DNA of 10,809 nucleotides from contig JAFPCJ010000097.1 in the NCBI GenBank assembly GCA_017423885.1, positions 1 to 10,809 of the forward strand, read 5' to 3'. The stretch is from Clostridia bacterium. GTDB taxonomy: Bacteria > Bacillota_A > Clostridia > Oscillospirales > Acutalibacteraceae. A program made the translations under genes and the position numbers. This document shows, piece after piece, positions 1-7,021 of the stretch. Every line of letters starts with the position of its first letter. Position 1 is the stretch's first letter. The notes beneath the pieces are model-generated. The model was not told where the DNA came from, ran no database searches, and saw only the letters and a program-made list of their open reading frames with translations.

Positions 1-1104
1 ATGTTTGTTAAGAAATCCATTGAAAACGGTATCGATGTTATCCGTATCTTCGATGCTCTTAACGACGTCCGTAATATTGAGCAGGCTCTTAAGTCCTGCA
101 AAAAGTACGGCGGTATTGCCGAGATCGCATTGAGCTATACCTCAAGCCCTGTTCATAACGAGGAGTATTTTGTAAAGCTTGCAAAAAATCTTGAGGAAAT
201 GGGTGCTGATGTTATCTGTATCAAGGATATGGCAAACCTTCTTTTGCCGTATGATGCATACTCTCTTGTCAAGAAGCTCAAGGAGAGCGTAAAATGTCCT
301 ATTCACCTGCATACACATAATACTACCGGTACAGGCGATATGACCTATCTTATGGCATGTCAGGCAGGCGTTGATATCGTTGACTGTGCGCTTTCTCCCT
401 TTGCTAACGGTACTGCAAACCCCTCTACCGAGGCACTTGTTGCTACCCTTCAGGGAACAGAGCGCGATACAGGTCTTGATCTTAACGCATTAAGCGATGT
501 TGCAGGTCACTTCCGCAAGGTTGCCGATAAGATGAAGGCTGAGGGAACACTTGATCCCAAGGTGCTCAATGTTGATGCAAAGACCTTGCTTTACCAAGTA
601 CCCGGCGGTATGCTTTCCAATACCATTTCCCAGCTTAAGCAGGCAGGCAAAGAGGATAAGTATTATGATGTTCTTGCCGAGGTGCCGCGCGTTCGTGCTG
701 ACTTCGGTTATCCGCCCCTCGTTACACCCACAAGCCAGATCGTAGGTACTCAGGCGGTTATGAATGTAATTTCCGGTGAGCGCTATAAGATGGTGCCCAA
801 GGAGTCCAAGGGTCTGCTTCGCGGTGAATACGGTAAGCTTCCTGCTCCCGTAAATGAGGAAGTACGCCGTAAGTGTATAGGTGACGATAAGATTATCACC
901 TGCCGTCCTGCTGATCTTTTAGAGCCTGAGCTTAAGAAATATGCTCTTGAGATGAGAGAAAAGGGAATAGGCAAGAGCGAAGAGGATATCTTGAGCTATG
1001 CTCTCTTCCCGCAGGTTGCAGAGAAATTCTTTGCAGTCCGCGATAAGGCTCCCGTTGATGAAAATGCAGTGCGCGAGCTGATCGTTGAGGATGCATCTAT
1101 CTAA
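1..1104 (+). CDS. oadA: Oxaloacetate decarboxylase alpha subunit / pyruvate carboxylase subunit B (5' partial)
   Basis: Biotin-dependent carboxyltransferase that moves a carboxyl group between oxaloacetate and the biotin of a carrier protein; cytoplasmic part of the sodium-pumping oxaloacetate decarboxylase complex or of a split pyruvate carboxylase. Visible: the ENGIDVIRIFDALNDVRN segment of the TIM barrel at residues 8-25, the CIKDMANLL motif (residues 73-81) whose Lys75 corresponds to the carboxylated metal-ligand lysine, the HLHTHNTTGTG motif with candidate metal ligands His104 and His106, and the conserved C-terminal PYC_OADA region. The ATG at base 1 aligns with an internal part of the family, so about 90 N-terminal residues, including the first metal-ligand Asp, lie left of the window. 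The protein stops right after the PYC_OADA domain without an AMKM biotin-attachment domain, so the biotin carrier must be a separate protein. It is followed by a strong terminator and is therefore probably the last gene of its operon. Family assignment is firm; decarboxylase versus carboxylase role is not resolved here. Confidence 0.93.
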   Translation: MFVKKSIENGIDVIRIFDALNDVRNIEQALKSCKKYGGIAEIALSYTSSPVHNEEYFVKLAKNLEEMGADVICIKDMANLLLPYDAYSLVKKLKESVKCPIHLHTHNTTGTGDMTYLMACQAGVDIVDCALSPFANGTANPSTEALVATLQGTERDTGLDLNALSDVAGHFRKVADKMKAEGTLDPKVLNVDAKTLLYQVPGGMLSNTISQLKQAGKEDKYYDVLAEVPRVRADFGYPPLVTPTSQIVGTQAVMNVISGERYKMVPKESKGLLRGEYGKLPAPVNEEVRRKCIGDDKIITCRPADLLEPELKKYALEMREKGIGKSEEDILSYALFPQVAEKFFAVRDKAPVDENAVRELIVEDASI

Positions 1105-1114
1105 AAAATATTTT

Positions 1115-1146
1115 GCAGGCATACAAAATTGTGTGCCTGCTTTTTT
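1115..1146 (+). terminator. Rho-independent terminator after oadA
   Basis: An 11-bp stem (1115-1125 with 1130-1140, one T-G wobble) closes a 4-base loop AAAT and is followed by six T. It starts 10 bases after the oadA stop codon and separates oadA from the following promoter. Confidence 0.93.
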
Positions 1147-1161
1147 GTTTACAAAAAATTC

Positions 1162-1190
1162 TTGTAATTAATGCCGATAAATGGTAAAAT
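1162..1190 (+). promoter_or_regulatory. Candidate sigma-A promoter of the activase operon
   Basis: A -35 element TTGTAA (1162-1167) and a -10 element TAAAAT (1185-1190) are separated by exactly 17 bases. It lies between the oadA terminator and the first gene of the next operon, giving a leader of roughly 50 bases. The -10 lies inside the inverted repeat at 1184-1211, so access of RNA polymerase could be controlled there. Read from sequence only. Confidence 0.65.
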
Positions 1191-1211
1191 AAATAGAATA
1201 ATTTATTTTAC
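1184..1211. repeat. Perfect 11-bp inverted repeat over the -10 region (operator candidate)
   Basis: GTAAAATAAAT (1184-1194) and its exact reverse complement (1201-1211) are separated by six bases. The repeat covers the -10 hexamer and the likely transcription start, the usual place for a repressor operator. It could instead form a weak A/U-rich hairpin in the RNA; there is no T tract after it, so it is not a terminator. It is followed at once by a short GC-rich inverted repeat (CGCGG 1211-1215, CCGCG 1222-1226) in the leader. Confidence 0.5.
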
Positions 1212-1233
1212 GCGGTAGACGCCGCGGACAGTT

Positions 1234-1240
1234 AGGATGG
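1234..1240 (+). promoter_or_regulatory. Ribosome binding site that favours the start at 1246
   Basis: AGGATGG lies 5 bases before the ATG at 1246. The alternative in-frame ATG at 1237 sits inside this element and has no Shine-Dalgarno sequence at a useful distance, so 1246 is preferred. Confidence 0.6.
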
Positions 1241-1245
1241 AATCG

Positions 1246-4197
1246 ATGAACGAAAATTTCCTTTTATTAGGGGTTGATATCGGCTCAACTACCGCAAAGG
1301 CGGTGTTGCGTCGGGGAGAGGAAATAGTTTACGAAAAATACGAGCGGCATTTTTCGCTTGTGCGTAAAAAAACGGCTGAGCTTCTGCGTGAGATATACGG
1401 TCTTGTGGGGGATGAAAGGATCGCTATTGCAATATCGGGTTCTGCTGGACTCGGTCTTGCTCAGGCGGCGGGCTTGCCCTTTGTACAAGAGGTCTATGCT
1501 ACCGCTGAGGTAGTGCGCGCAAAGGAAAAGGATACTTCCTGCGTTATCGAGCTTGGCGGTGAGGATGCCAAGATAATATTTTTTGACGGCGGCATTGATG
1601 AGCGTATGAACGGTAGCTGTGCAGGCGGCACAGGCGCTTTTATAGATCAGATGGCTACCTTACTTAATATTACTGTTGACGAACTTGATAAATTGAGTCT
1701 TGATTCCGAGCGTATATATCCTATTGCTTCACGTTGCGGTGTTTTTGCCAAGACCGATATTCAGCCGCTTCTTAATCAGGGCGCGCGAAAAGAGGATGTG
1801 TCGGCAAGCATATATCAGGCGGTTGTCAATCAGACTATTGCAGGACTCGCACAGGGACGAAAGATAAAGGGTAAGGTCTTGTTTTTAGGCGGTCCGTTGC
1901 ATTACTGTAAGGGTCTTCGGGAGCGTTTCAAGTATACTCTCGGACTTTCAGATGAAAACGCGGTGTTTCCCGATTACGGTCGCTTTGCAGTAGCCTACGG
2001 CGCTTCTATTTATGCTGAAAAGAATGTTTTTACCGATACTGCCGAGGGTTTTATCGAAAGAGTTAAGAACGCCTCGAGCGTTACCGATACCTCATCCCGT
2101 CTTGAGCCTTTGTTTGAGGATGAGCAGTCCTATAAGGAGTTTTCGCTTCGCCATGCAAGAGCATCGGTAAAACAGCTTGATATCTCGCAGTACAGCGGCA
2201 AGGCGTATCTTGGTATTGACTGCGGAAGCACCACTACAAAGCTTGTGCTTTTGAGTGAAAATAATGCGATACTTTATTCATTTTACGCGTCCAACGAGGG
2301 AAATCCCGTTGAGATAGTGCGCGGTCAGCTTGAAAAGATATACGGACTTTGCGCTGATAGAATAACGATAGCTTCAAGCGCGGTAACAGGCTACGGCGAG
2401 GAGCTTATCCGCCATGCATTCGGAGTGGATTACGGACTCGTTGAGACCATCGCGCATTATACTGCCGCTAAATTTTTCCAGCCTGACGTTGATTTTATAC
2501 TTGATATCGGCGGTCAGGATATTAAATGCTTTAAAATACGCAATAACGCGATAGACAGCATAATGCTTAACGAAGCCTGCTCATCGGGTTGCGGTTCCTT
2601 CCTTGAGACCTTTGCAAAGGCTTTGGGCTACAGTATTGCCGATTTTGCCGCAAAGGGACTTTTCGGAAAGGCTCCTGTGAATTTGGGTAGCCGCTGTACA
2701 GTATTTATGAATTCCTCGGTCAAGCAGTCTCAAAAGGACGGTGCCACGGTTGAGGATATCTCGGCAGGTCTTTCCATAAGTGTTGTAAAAAATGCTATTT
2801 ATAAGGTAATACGCGCTTCAAGTGCCGCAGAGCTTGGTGAAAACATAGTGGTTCAGGGCGGTACGTTTTATAATGATGCTGTGCTTCGCGCCTTTGAGCG
2901 TGAGCTTGGTGCAAATGTTATCCGTCCTTCCATTGCAGGACTTATGGGTGCCTACGGTGCGGCGCTTTACAGTAAAAAAAGTGATGGCTCTACCATCATC
3001 CCCAAAGAGGCGCTTGCCGATTTTTCTCATACTGCAAGACCTGCTGTTTGCAAGGGCTGTACCAACCATTGTCACCTTACCGTAAATAAATTTGGTGACG
3101 GTAAGCAGTTTATCTCGGGCAATCAATGCGAAAAGGGACTCGGTCTCAAAAGTACAGGGGCAGAGCTTTCTAATATCCATGCCTACAAGCGCGATTATAT
3201 GTTCTCACAGAAAAACGAAGGCGGTGCGCGCAAGGATAGAATAATAGGTCTGCCTATGGCGCTCGGAATGTATGAATTATTACCGCTTTGGTTTGGAATA
3301 TTTGACTCTCTCGGCTTTAAGGTGATGGTTTCGGGTGCTTCTTCGAGAAAGACCTATGAAAAGGGACAGTTTTCCATTCCCTCGGATACTGCATGCTATC
3401 CTGCGAAGATAATGCACGGTCATATTGCCGAGCTGCTCGAAGCAGGGGTTGACGCTGTATTCTATCCCTGCCTTACCTATAATATTGATGAAAAGAAGTC
3501 GGATAACCATTATAACTGCCCTGTTGTGGCTTACTATTCCGAACTGCTTAACGGTAATATAGAGGAGCTTTCGCGGGTCAAATTCCTTTATCCGTATCTC
3601 AATATTAATGATAAAAAACAGCTTTCAAAGGAGCTTTATATCTATCTTTCCCGCTTTTTTGCCGATATCACCCGTAGCGAGGTCAAGCTTGCGGTAGAAG
3701 CAGGAATGAGGGAATATAAGCGATATATGATCGCTGTTAAAAATGCGGGCAGACGCGCTTTGGCTTTTGCTCGGGAAAACGGTAAACGCATAATGATACT
3801 CGCAGGCAGACCCTACCATATTGACCCCGAGATAGGTCACGGTATCGATAAGCTTGCCGCTTCGCTCGGCTTTGTGGTGGTAAGCGAGGACAGCGTTTGC
3901 GATGAGGTTACCGAGGTACCTGCTGTCAAGGTGCTTAATCAATGGACCTACCACGCCCGTCTTTACCGAGCGGCACAGTATGCAGTAGAACATGAGGATA
4001 CCGAGCTTGTACAGCTTGTCTCATTCGGCTGCGGAGTAGACGCTATTACTACCGATGAGGTGCGCGAAATACTCGAATCGGGCGGAAAGTATTATACACA
4101 GCTCAAGATTGATGAGATAACCAATCTCGGAGCGGTCAAGATCAGATTACGTAGCCTTTTGGGTGCGCTCGAGGAAAGGAAAACAAATGGAAAATAA
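1246..4197 (+). CDS. Tandem BadF/HgdC-type CoA-dehydratase activase with DUF2229 dehydratase-like region
   Basis: A 983-aa cytoplasmic protein of the 2-hydroxyacyl-CoA dehydratase activase / BadFG-BcrAD ATPase family, which uses ATP to push an electron from a [4Fe-4S] cluster into a dehydratase or reductase partner. Two activase domains are visible: domain 1 (about 5-250) with GVDIGSTTAK and Cys125/Cys164, domain 2 (about 319-575) with GIDCGSTTTK and Cys445/Cys484. Each cysteine pair is 39 residues apart, as for the cluster ligands of glutaconate-system HgdC (Cys127/Cys166), so the two domains may make an internal pseudo-dimer around one cluster. A linker carries Cys602, 605, 609 and 628. From about 666 a DUF2229-like region follows with DTACYPAK (Cys717), Cys742 and Cys758, and near the end SFGCGVDAIT (Cys929). 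Start 1246 is chosen over 1237 because of its Shine-Dalgarno site. The stop overlaps the next gene by 11 bp, so translation is probably coupled. In many Clostridia this protein is ~1400 aa and fused to the next one. The substrate is unknown. Confidence 0.9.
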   Translation: MNENFLLLGVDIGSTTAKAVLRRGEEIVYEKYERHFSLVRKKTAELLREIYGLVGDERIAIAISGSAGLGLAQAAGLPFVQEVYATAEVVRAKEKDTSCVIELGGEDAKIIFFDGGIDERMNGSCAGGTGAFIDQMATLLNITVDELDKLSLDSERIYPIASRCGVFAKTDIQPLLNQGARKEDVSASIYQAVVNQTIAGLAQGRKIKGKVLFLGGPLHYCKGLRERFKYTLGLSDENAVFPDYGRFAVAYGASIYAEKNVFTDTAEGFIERVKNASSVTDTSSRLEPLFEDEQSYKEFSLRHARASVKQLDISQYSGKAYLGIDCGSTTTKLVLLSENNAILYSFYASNEGNPVEIVRGQLEKIYGLCADRITIASSAVTGYGEELIRHAFGVDYGLVETIAHYTAAKFFQPDVDFILDIGGQDIKCFKIRNNAIDSIMLNEACSSGCGSFLETFAKALGYSIADFAAKGLFGKAPVNLGSRCTVFMNSSVKQSQKDGATVEDISAGLSISVVKNAIYKVIRASSAAELGENIVVQGGTFYNDAVLRAFERELGANVIRPSIAGLMGAYGAALYSKKSDGSTIIPKEALADFSHTARPAVCKGCTNHCHLTVNKFGDGKQFISGNQCEKGLGLKSTGAELSNIHAYKRDYMFSQKNEGGARKDRIIGLPMALGMYELLPLWFGIFDSLGFKVMVSGASSRKTYEKGQFSIPSDTACYPAKIMHGHIAELLEAGVDAVFYPCLTYNIDEKKSDNHYNCPVVAYYSELLNGNIEELSRVKFLYPYLNINDKKQLSKELYIYLSRFFADITRSEVKLAVEAGMREYKRYMIAVKNAGRRALAFARENGKRIMILAGRPYHIDPEIGHGIDKLAASLGFVVVSEDSVCDEVTEVPAVKVLNQWTYHARLYRAAQYAVEHEDTELVQLVSFGCGVDAITTDEVREILESGGKYYTQLKIDEITNLGAVKIRLRSLLGALEERKTNGK
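4171..4180 (+). promoter_or_regulatory. Internal ribosome binding site for the second dehydratase-like gene
   Basis: GAGGAAAGGA within the end of the preceding gene lies 6 bases before the ATG at 4187. It favours this ATG over the in-frame GTG at 4163, which has no such element, and shows that the overlapping gene is separately initiated and need not be a frameshift product. Confidence 0.75.
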
Positions 4198-5479
4198 GCG
4201 TACATATATTCCTTTTACCGAGGAAATGAAAAAGGATTACACGATTCTTGTGCCCAATATGCTTCCCATGCATTTCAAGCTTATGATTCAGGTAATGAAG
4301 AATTACGGCTATAAGGCTGAATTGCTTGAAACAGGCGGTCCCGATATACCTGAAACGGGTCTTAAATATGTTCATAACGATACTTGCTATCCTGCGATAC
4401 TCGTTATCGGGCAGTTTATTACCGCGTTACAAAGCGGTAAATACGATCCGCATAAGGTAGCTCTCATTCTTTTTCAAACGGGTGGCGGATGCCGCGCCTC
4501 AAATTATGTCTTTTTACTGCGTAAGGCGCTCGCACGTGCAGGGTATGACTACGTTCCTGTAATTTCGCTCAACTTCAGCGGACTCGAGCAGCATTCGGGC
4601 TTTAAGCTTACGGTACCCTTTGTGCATCGTCTTGCATACGCCATTCTTTACGGCGATCTGCTTCTTAACCTTGTAAATCAATGCAAGCCGTATGAGCTTG
4701 AAAAGGGCGCGGCGGACCGACTTGCCGATGAGCTTACTGTTGAGCTTTCACAGAGCATGGAGCGAGAGGGTATCTCGTTTAAAAAGATGAAAAAGCATTC
4801 GCGTGACATCATAAAGCGCTTTGCTTCGCTTCCTATGAAGCGTACCGAAAAGGTAAAGGTTGGCGTAGTAGGGGAGATATATGTAAAGTATTCTCCGCTC
4901 GGAAACAATAATCTTGAGCAGTTTTTGGTGGATGAGGGAGCGCAGGTTGATATGCCGGGACTTATCGATTTCTGCCTGTATACTACCGTTTCCATGATTT
5001 CGGATTACAAGCTTTACGGCATGAAATACGGCACACACATTATCGGTAAGATAGCATATAAGGTACTTTGCAAGATGCAGAATGCTGTAATAGACCTTAT
5101 AAATGAGGAGGGTAGCTTTGAGCCGCCTACTCCGATAAGCCATACGCTCGGTTTGATACAAGATCACATGAGCGTAGGTACAAAGATGGGCGAAGGTTGG
5201 TTGTTGCCTGCCGAAATGCTTGAGCTTAACGATAAGGGTGTGCATAATATCGTGTGTACACAGCCGTTCGGTTGCTTGCCCAATCATATTTGCGGAAAGG
5301 GCATGATGAAGCCGCTGAAGGACGCGCATCCCGAAATAAATATTGTAGCTATAGACTATGACGCGGGGGCTACGCGTGTAAATCAGGAAAACCGAATAAA
5401 GCTTATGCTTGCAAATGCAAGGGAAAACCTTGATAAAAATACTGATACAAAGGAACAAAATACATCTGTAAAGGTGTAA
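4187..5479 (+). CDS. 2-hydroxyacyl-CoA dehydratase-like protein (C-terminal half of the split activase/dehydratase)
   Basis: A 430-aa protein matching the C-terminal part of the large fused activase proteins of Clostridia, related to 2-hydroxyglutaryl-CoA dehydratase subunits (HgdA/HgdB fold). Candidate iron-sulfur ligands are Cys67 in NDTCYPA, Cys102 in TGGGCRASNY, and Cys357, Cys363 and Cys369 in the segment VCTQPFGCLPNHICGKG. The NDTCYPA and FGC motifs parallel DTACYPA and FGC in the upstream protein, so the two polypeptides may pair like the alpha and beta dehydratase subunits, each holding a cluster. No signal peptide or membrane segment, so it should be cytoplasmic. It overlaps the upstream gene by 11 bp in the +2 frame and has its own ribosome site; the permease gene follows 32 bases later. 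The last ~20 residues are polar and low in complexity. The reaction and substrate are unknown; a redox or reductase role instead of dehydration is possible. Confidence 0.85.
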   Translation: MENKRTYIPFTEEMKKDYTILVPNMLPMHFKLMIQVMKNYGYKAELLETGGPDIPETGLKYVHNDTCYPAILVIGQFITALQSGKYDPHKVALILFQTGGGCRASNYVFLLRKALARAGYDYVPVISLNFSGLEQHSGFKLTVPFVHRLAYAILYGDLLLNLVNQCKPYELEKGAADRLADELTVELSQSMEREGISFKKMKKHSRDIIKRFASLPMKRTEKVKVGVVGEIYVKYSPLGNNNLEQFLVDEGAQVDMPGLIDFCLYTTVSMISDYKLYGMKYGTHIIGKIAYKVLCKMQNAVIDLINEEGSFEPPTPISHTLGLIQDHMSVGTKMGEGWLLPAEMLELNDKGVHNIVCTQPFGCLPNHICGKGMMKPLKDAHPEINIVAIDYDAGATRVNQENRIKLMLANARENLDKNTDTKEQNTSVKV

Positions 5480-5511
5480 AAAATGATTCGCTTTAGAAAG
5501 GAAGAAGAATT

Positions 5512-6816
5512 ATGATACCGGCAATTATTCTTTTTGCAGTCACCTATATTCTGATGCTCGTCTTTAGCAAATACCGTCCTTATATAGCACTTGCATCAGG
5601 TCTTGTCTTTATAGCAACGGGTATGCTCCCGCTTGGCAATGTTTTGAGCGAGCTTGACTTTAACGTTCTGCTTATGATAGCAGGAACTATGGGTCTTGTG
5701 GCTTTGTTTATCGAAAGCAAAATGCCTGCACTTTTAGCTGACCTTATCATGGAAAAGGTGCCTAATGTACAGATGGCGGCGGTGGCACTTGCTTTGTTTG
5801 CAGGCATTATTTCGGCTTTTGTTGATAATGTTGCAACCGTTCTGATGATAGCCCCTGTTGCTCTTGAAATTTGTAAAAAGCTTAAGATTAATCCTGTACC
5901 GTTTATAATCGGTATAGCGGTTTCATCCAATCTGCAGGGTGCGGCAACGCTTGTAGGAGACACGACCGCTATAATGCTCGGCTCGGCGCTTGATATGACC
6001 TTTATGGACTTCTTTGTCTACCGCGGAAAGCCGTCGATTTTCTTTGCCGTTGAGCTTGGTGCAGTTCTTTCTGCACTGATCCTTGCCTTTTTGTTCCGCA
6101 AAGAAAAGGGAAAAATCGAGAAAGCGGCACAGCGTACAAAGGTTACAGATTTTGTACCTACTATACTCCTTATAGTACTGCTTGTATTGCTTATCGGTGC
6201 TTCCTTTGCGCCTGACAGCTGGAAGTTACCCAACGAAATAAACGGAATTATTTGCTGTGCGCTTATGGTAATAGGTATTGCCTATAATTTCATACGCAAT
6301 AAGAAGATTTCGGCTATAACCGCTCCTTTGAAGGAAATAGATTTTGAGACACTCGGACTGCTTGTGGGTCTTTTCCTCATGATAGGCGGAATTAAGAACG
6401 AGGGAGTTATAGATGCTCTCGCTGACCTTTTAGCAAAGCTTGGCGGCGGAGACCTGTTCTTAATGTATACAGTAATAGTATGGGCATCGGTAGTTATCTC
6501 TGCGTTTATTGATAATATTCCTTATGTTGCCACAATGATTCCTGTTATAGCTTCGCTTGCTATTCAGTTAAGCGCGGGGCTCGGAGTGGATGCAGGCGTA
6601 GTTGCAACTCCGCTTTATTTTGGACTTCTTTCGGGAGCAACACTTGGCGGCAACTGTACTCCTATCGGCGCATCTGCTAATATTACAGGTATCGGCATTT
6701 TGCGTAAGGCAGGCTATGAAGTGAAAAATAAGGACTTCTTCCGTATCGGTATTCCGTTTACCCTTGCGGCAATAATTCCTGCATACATTTACATCTGGTT
6801 GCTTTACGGAGTATAA
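5512..6816 (+). CDS. SLC13/ArsB-superfamily (IT superfamily) anion permease
   Basis: A 434-aa inner-membrane protein with about 10-12 hydrophobic segments and the duplicated architecture of the ion-transporter superfamily (CitMHS, SLC13/DASS, ArsB, NhaD). The first half carries SAFVDNVATVLMIAPV (101-116) and NLQGAATLVGD (140-150); the second half carries the matching SAFIDNIPYVATMIPV (330-345) and SGATLGGNCTPIGASAN (374-390), the paired re-entrant-loop signatures that form the substrate and cation site. A charged loop (about 196-212) separates the halves. Start: the ATG at 5512 has AAAGGAAG at 5497-5504, 7 bases upstream. It follows the dehydratase-like gene by 32 bases with no terminator and is the last gene of the operon. 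Family members move citrate, dicarboxylates, arsenite or sodium; no ars gene is nearby, so an organic acid tied to the activase/dehydratase is the simplest inference. Substrate cannot be assigned from sequence. Confidence 0.88.
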   Translation: MIPAIILFAVTYILMLVFSKYRPYIALASGLVFIATGMLPLGNVLSELDFNVLLMIAGTMGLVALFIESKMPALLADLIMEKVPNVQMAAVALALFAGIISAFVDNVATVLMIAPVALEICKKLKINPVPFIIGIAVSSNLQGAATLVGDTTAIMLGSALDMTFMDFFVYRGKPSIFFAVELGAVLSALILAFLFRKEKGKIEKAAQRTKVTDFVPTILLIVLLVLLIGASFAPDSWKLPNEINGIICCALMVIGIAYNFIRNKKISAITAPLKEIDFETLGLLVGLFLMIGGIKNEGVIDALADLLAKLGGGDLFLMYTVIVWASVVISAFIDNIPYVATMIPVIASLAIQLSAGLGVDAGVVATPLYFGLLSGATLGGNCTPIGASANITGIGILRKAGYEVKNKDFFRIGIPFTLAAIIPAYIYIWLLYGV

Positions 6817-6846
6817 CAATATAACAATATAATAATACAATATAAA

Positions 6847-6880
6847 CGACTGAAGTCTCAATCGGACTTCAGTTGTTTTT
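6847..6880 (+). terminator. Rho-independent terminator of the activase-permease operon
   Basis: An 11-bp stem (6847-6857 with 6865-6875, one G-T wobble) with a 7-base loop is followed by five T. It begins 30 bases after the permease stop, beyond an A/T stretch with short ACAATATA repeats (6817-6843). Confidence 0.9.
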
Positions 6881-6945
6881 CTATTTGATCTAACGTTTTG
6901 AAAGATGTGAAGATTACGTAAAATAGGAAAAAATTAGCATAAAAA

Positions 6946-7000
6946 CAAGCAAAAATACGTGAAAAACATTAAAATCGTAAAAAACCACAGTTTTTGCTTG
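6946..7000. repeat. 10-bp inverted repeat before the small membrane-anchored ORF
   Basis: CAAGCAAAAA (6946-6955) and its perfect reverse complement (6991-7000) are 35 bases apart. They enclose the GTG at 6959, which makes that GTG a poor start. The stretch 6881-7021 is very A-rich and shows neither a convincing promoter nor a Shine-Dalgarno site; the repeat may be chance in such composition or a leader structure. Confidence 0.35.
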
Positions 7001-7021
7001 AAAAATCACAAGACGAAGTAT

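Noticed and set aside
1..3. ATG at base 1 as the true start of oadA
   Set aside because: The encoded sequence begins in the middle of the conserved barrel; the family has about 90 residues before this point.
1211..1226. GC-rich CGCGG...CCGCG hairpin in the activase leader as a riboswitch or attenuator
   Set aside because: The stem is only 5 bp, there is no T tract, and no known riboswitch core is recognisable in the ~50-base leader.
2818..3993. Several - strand open frames of 76-122 codons opposite the activase gene
   Set aside because: Antisense shadows of a conserved gene; compositionally odd proteins without motifs or start signals.
4163..4186. GTG at 4163 as the start of the second dehydratase-like gene
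   Set aside because: No Shine-Dalgarno sequence precedes it, whereas the ATG at 4187 has GAGGAAAGGA 6 bases upstream.
4171..4197. Programmed ribosomal frameshift joining the two activase/dehydratase genes
   Set aside because: No recognisable slippery site or downstream structure, and the second gene has its own ribosome site. An assembly indel is not excluded but is not needed.
4748..5458. Long - strand open frame of 236 codons opposite the dehydratase-like gene
   Set aside because: It is the antisense of a clearly coding gene, has no family-like motifs and no ribosome site.
5512..6816. Arsenite efflux pump (ArsB) identity for the permease
   Set aside because: The superfamily signature is shared by many anion carriers, and no arsR, arsA, arsC or arsD gene is nearby; its place in the activase operon favours an organic anion.
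6815..6846. ACAATATA-type tandem repeats after the permease stop
   Set aside because: Only two to three imperfect short copies in A/T-rich spacer DNA; likely chance or replication slippage without function.
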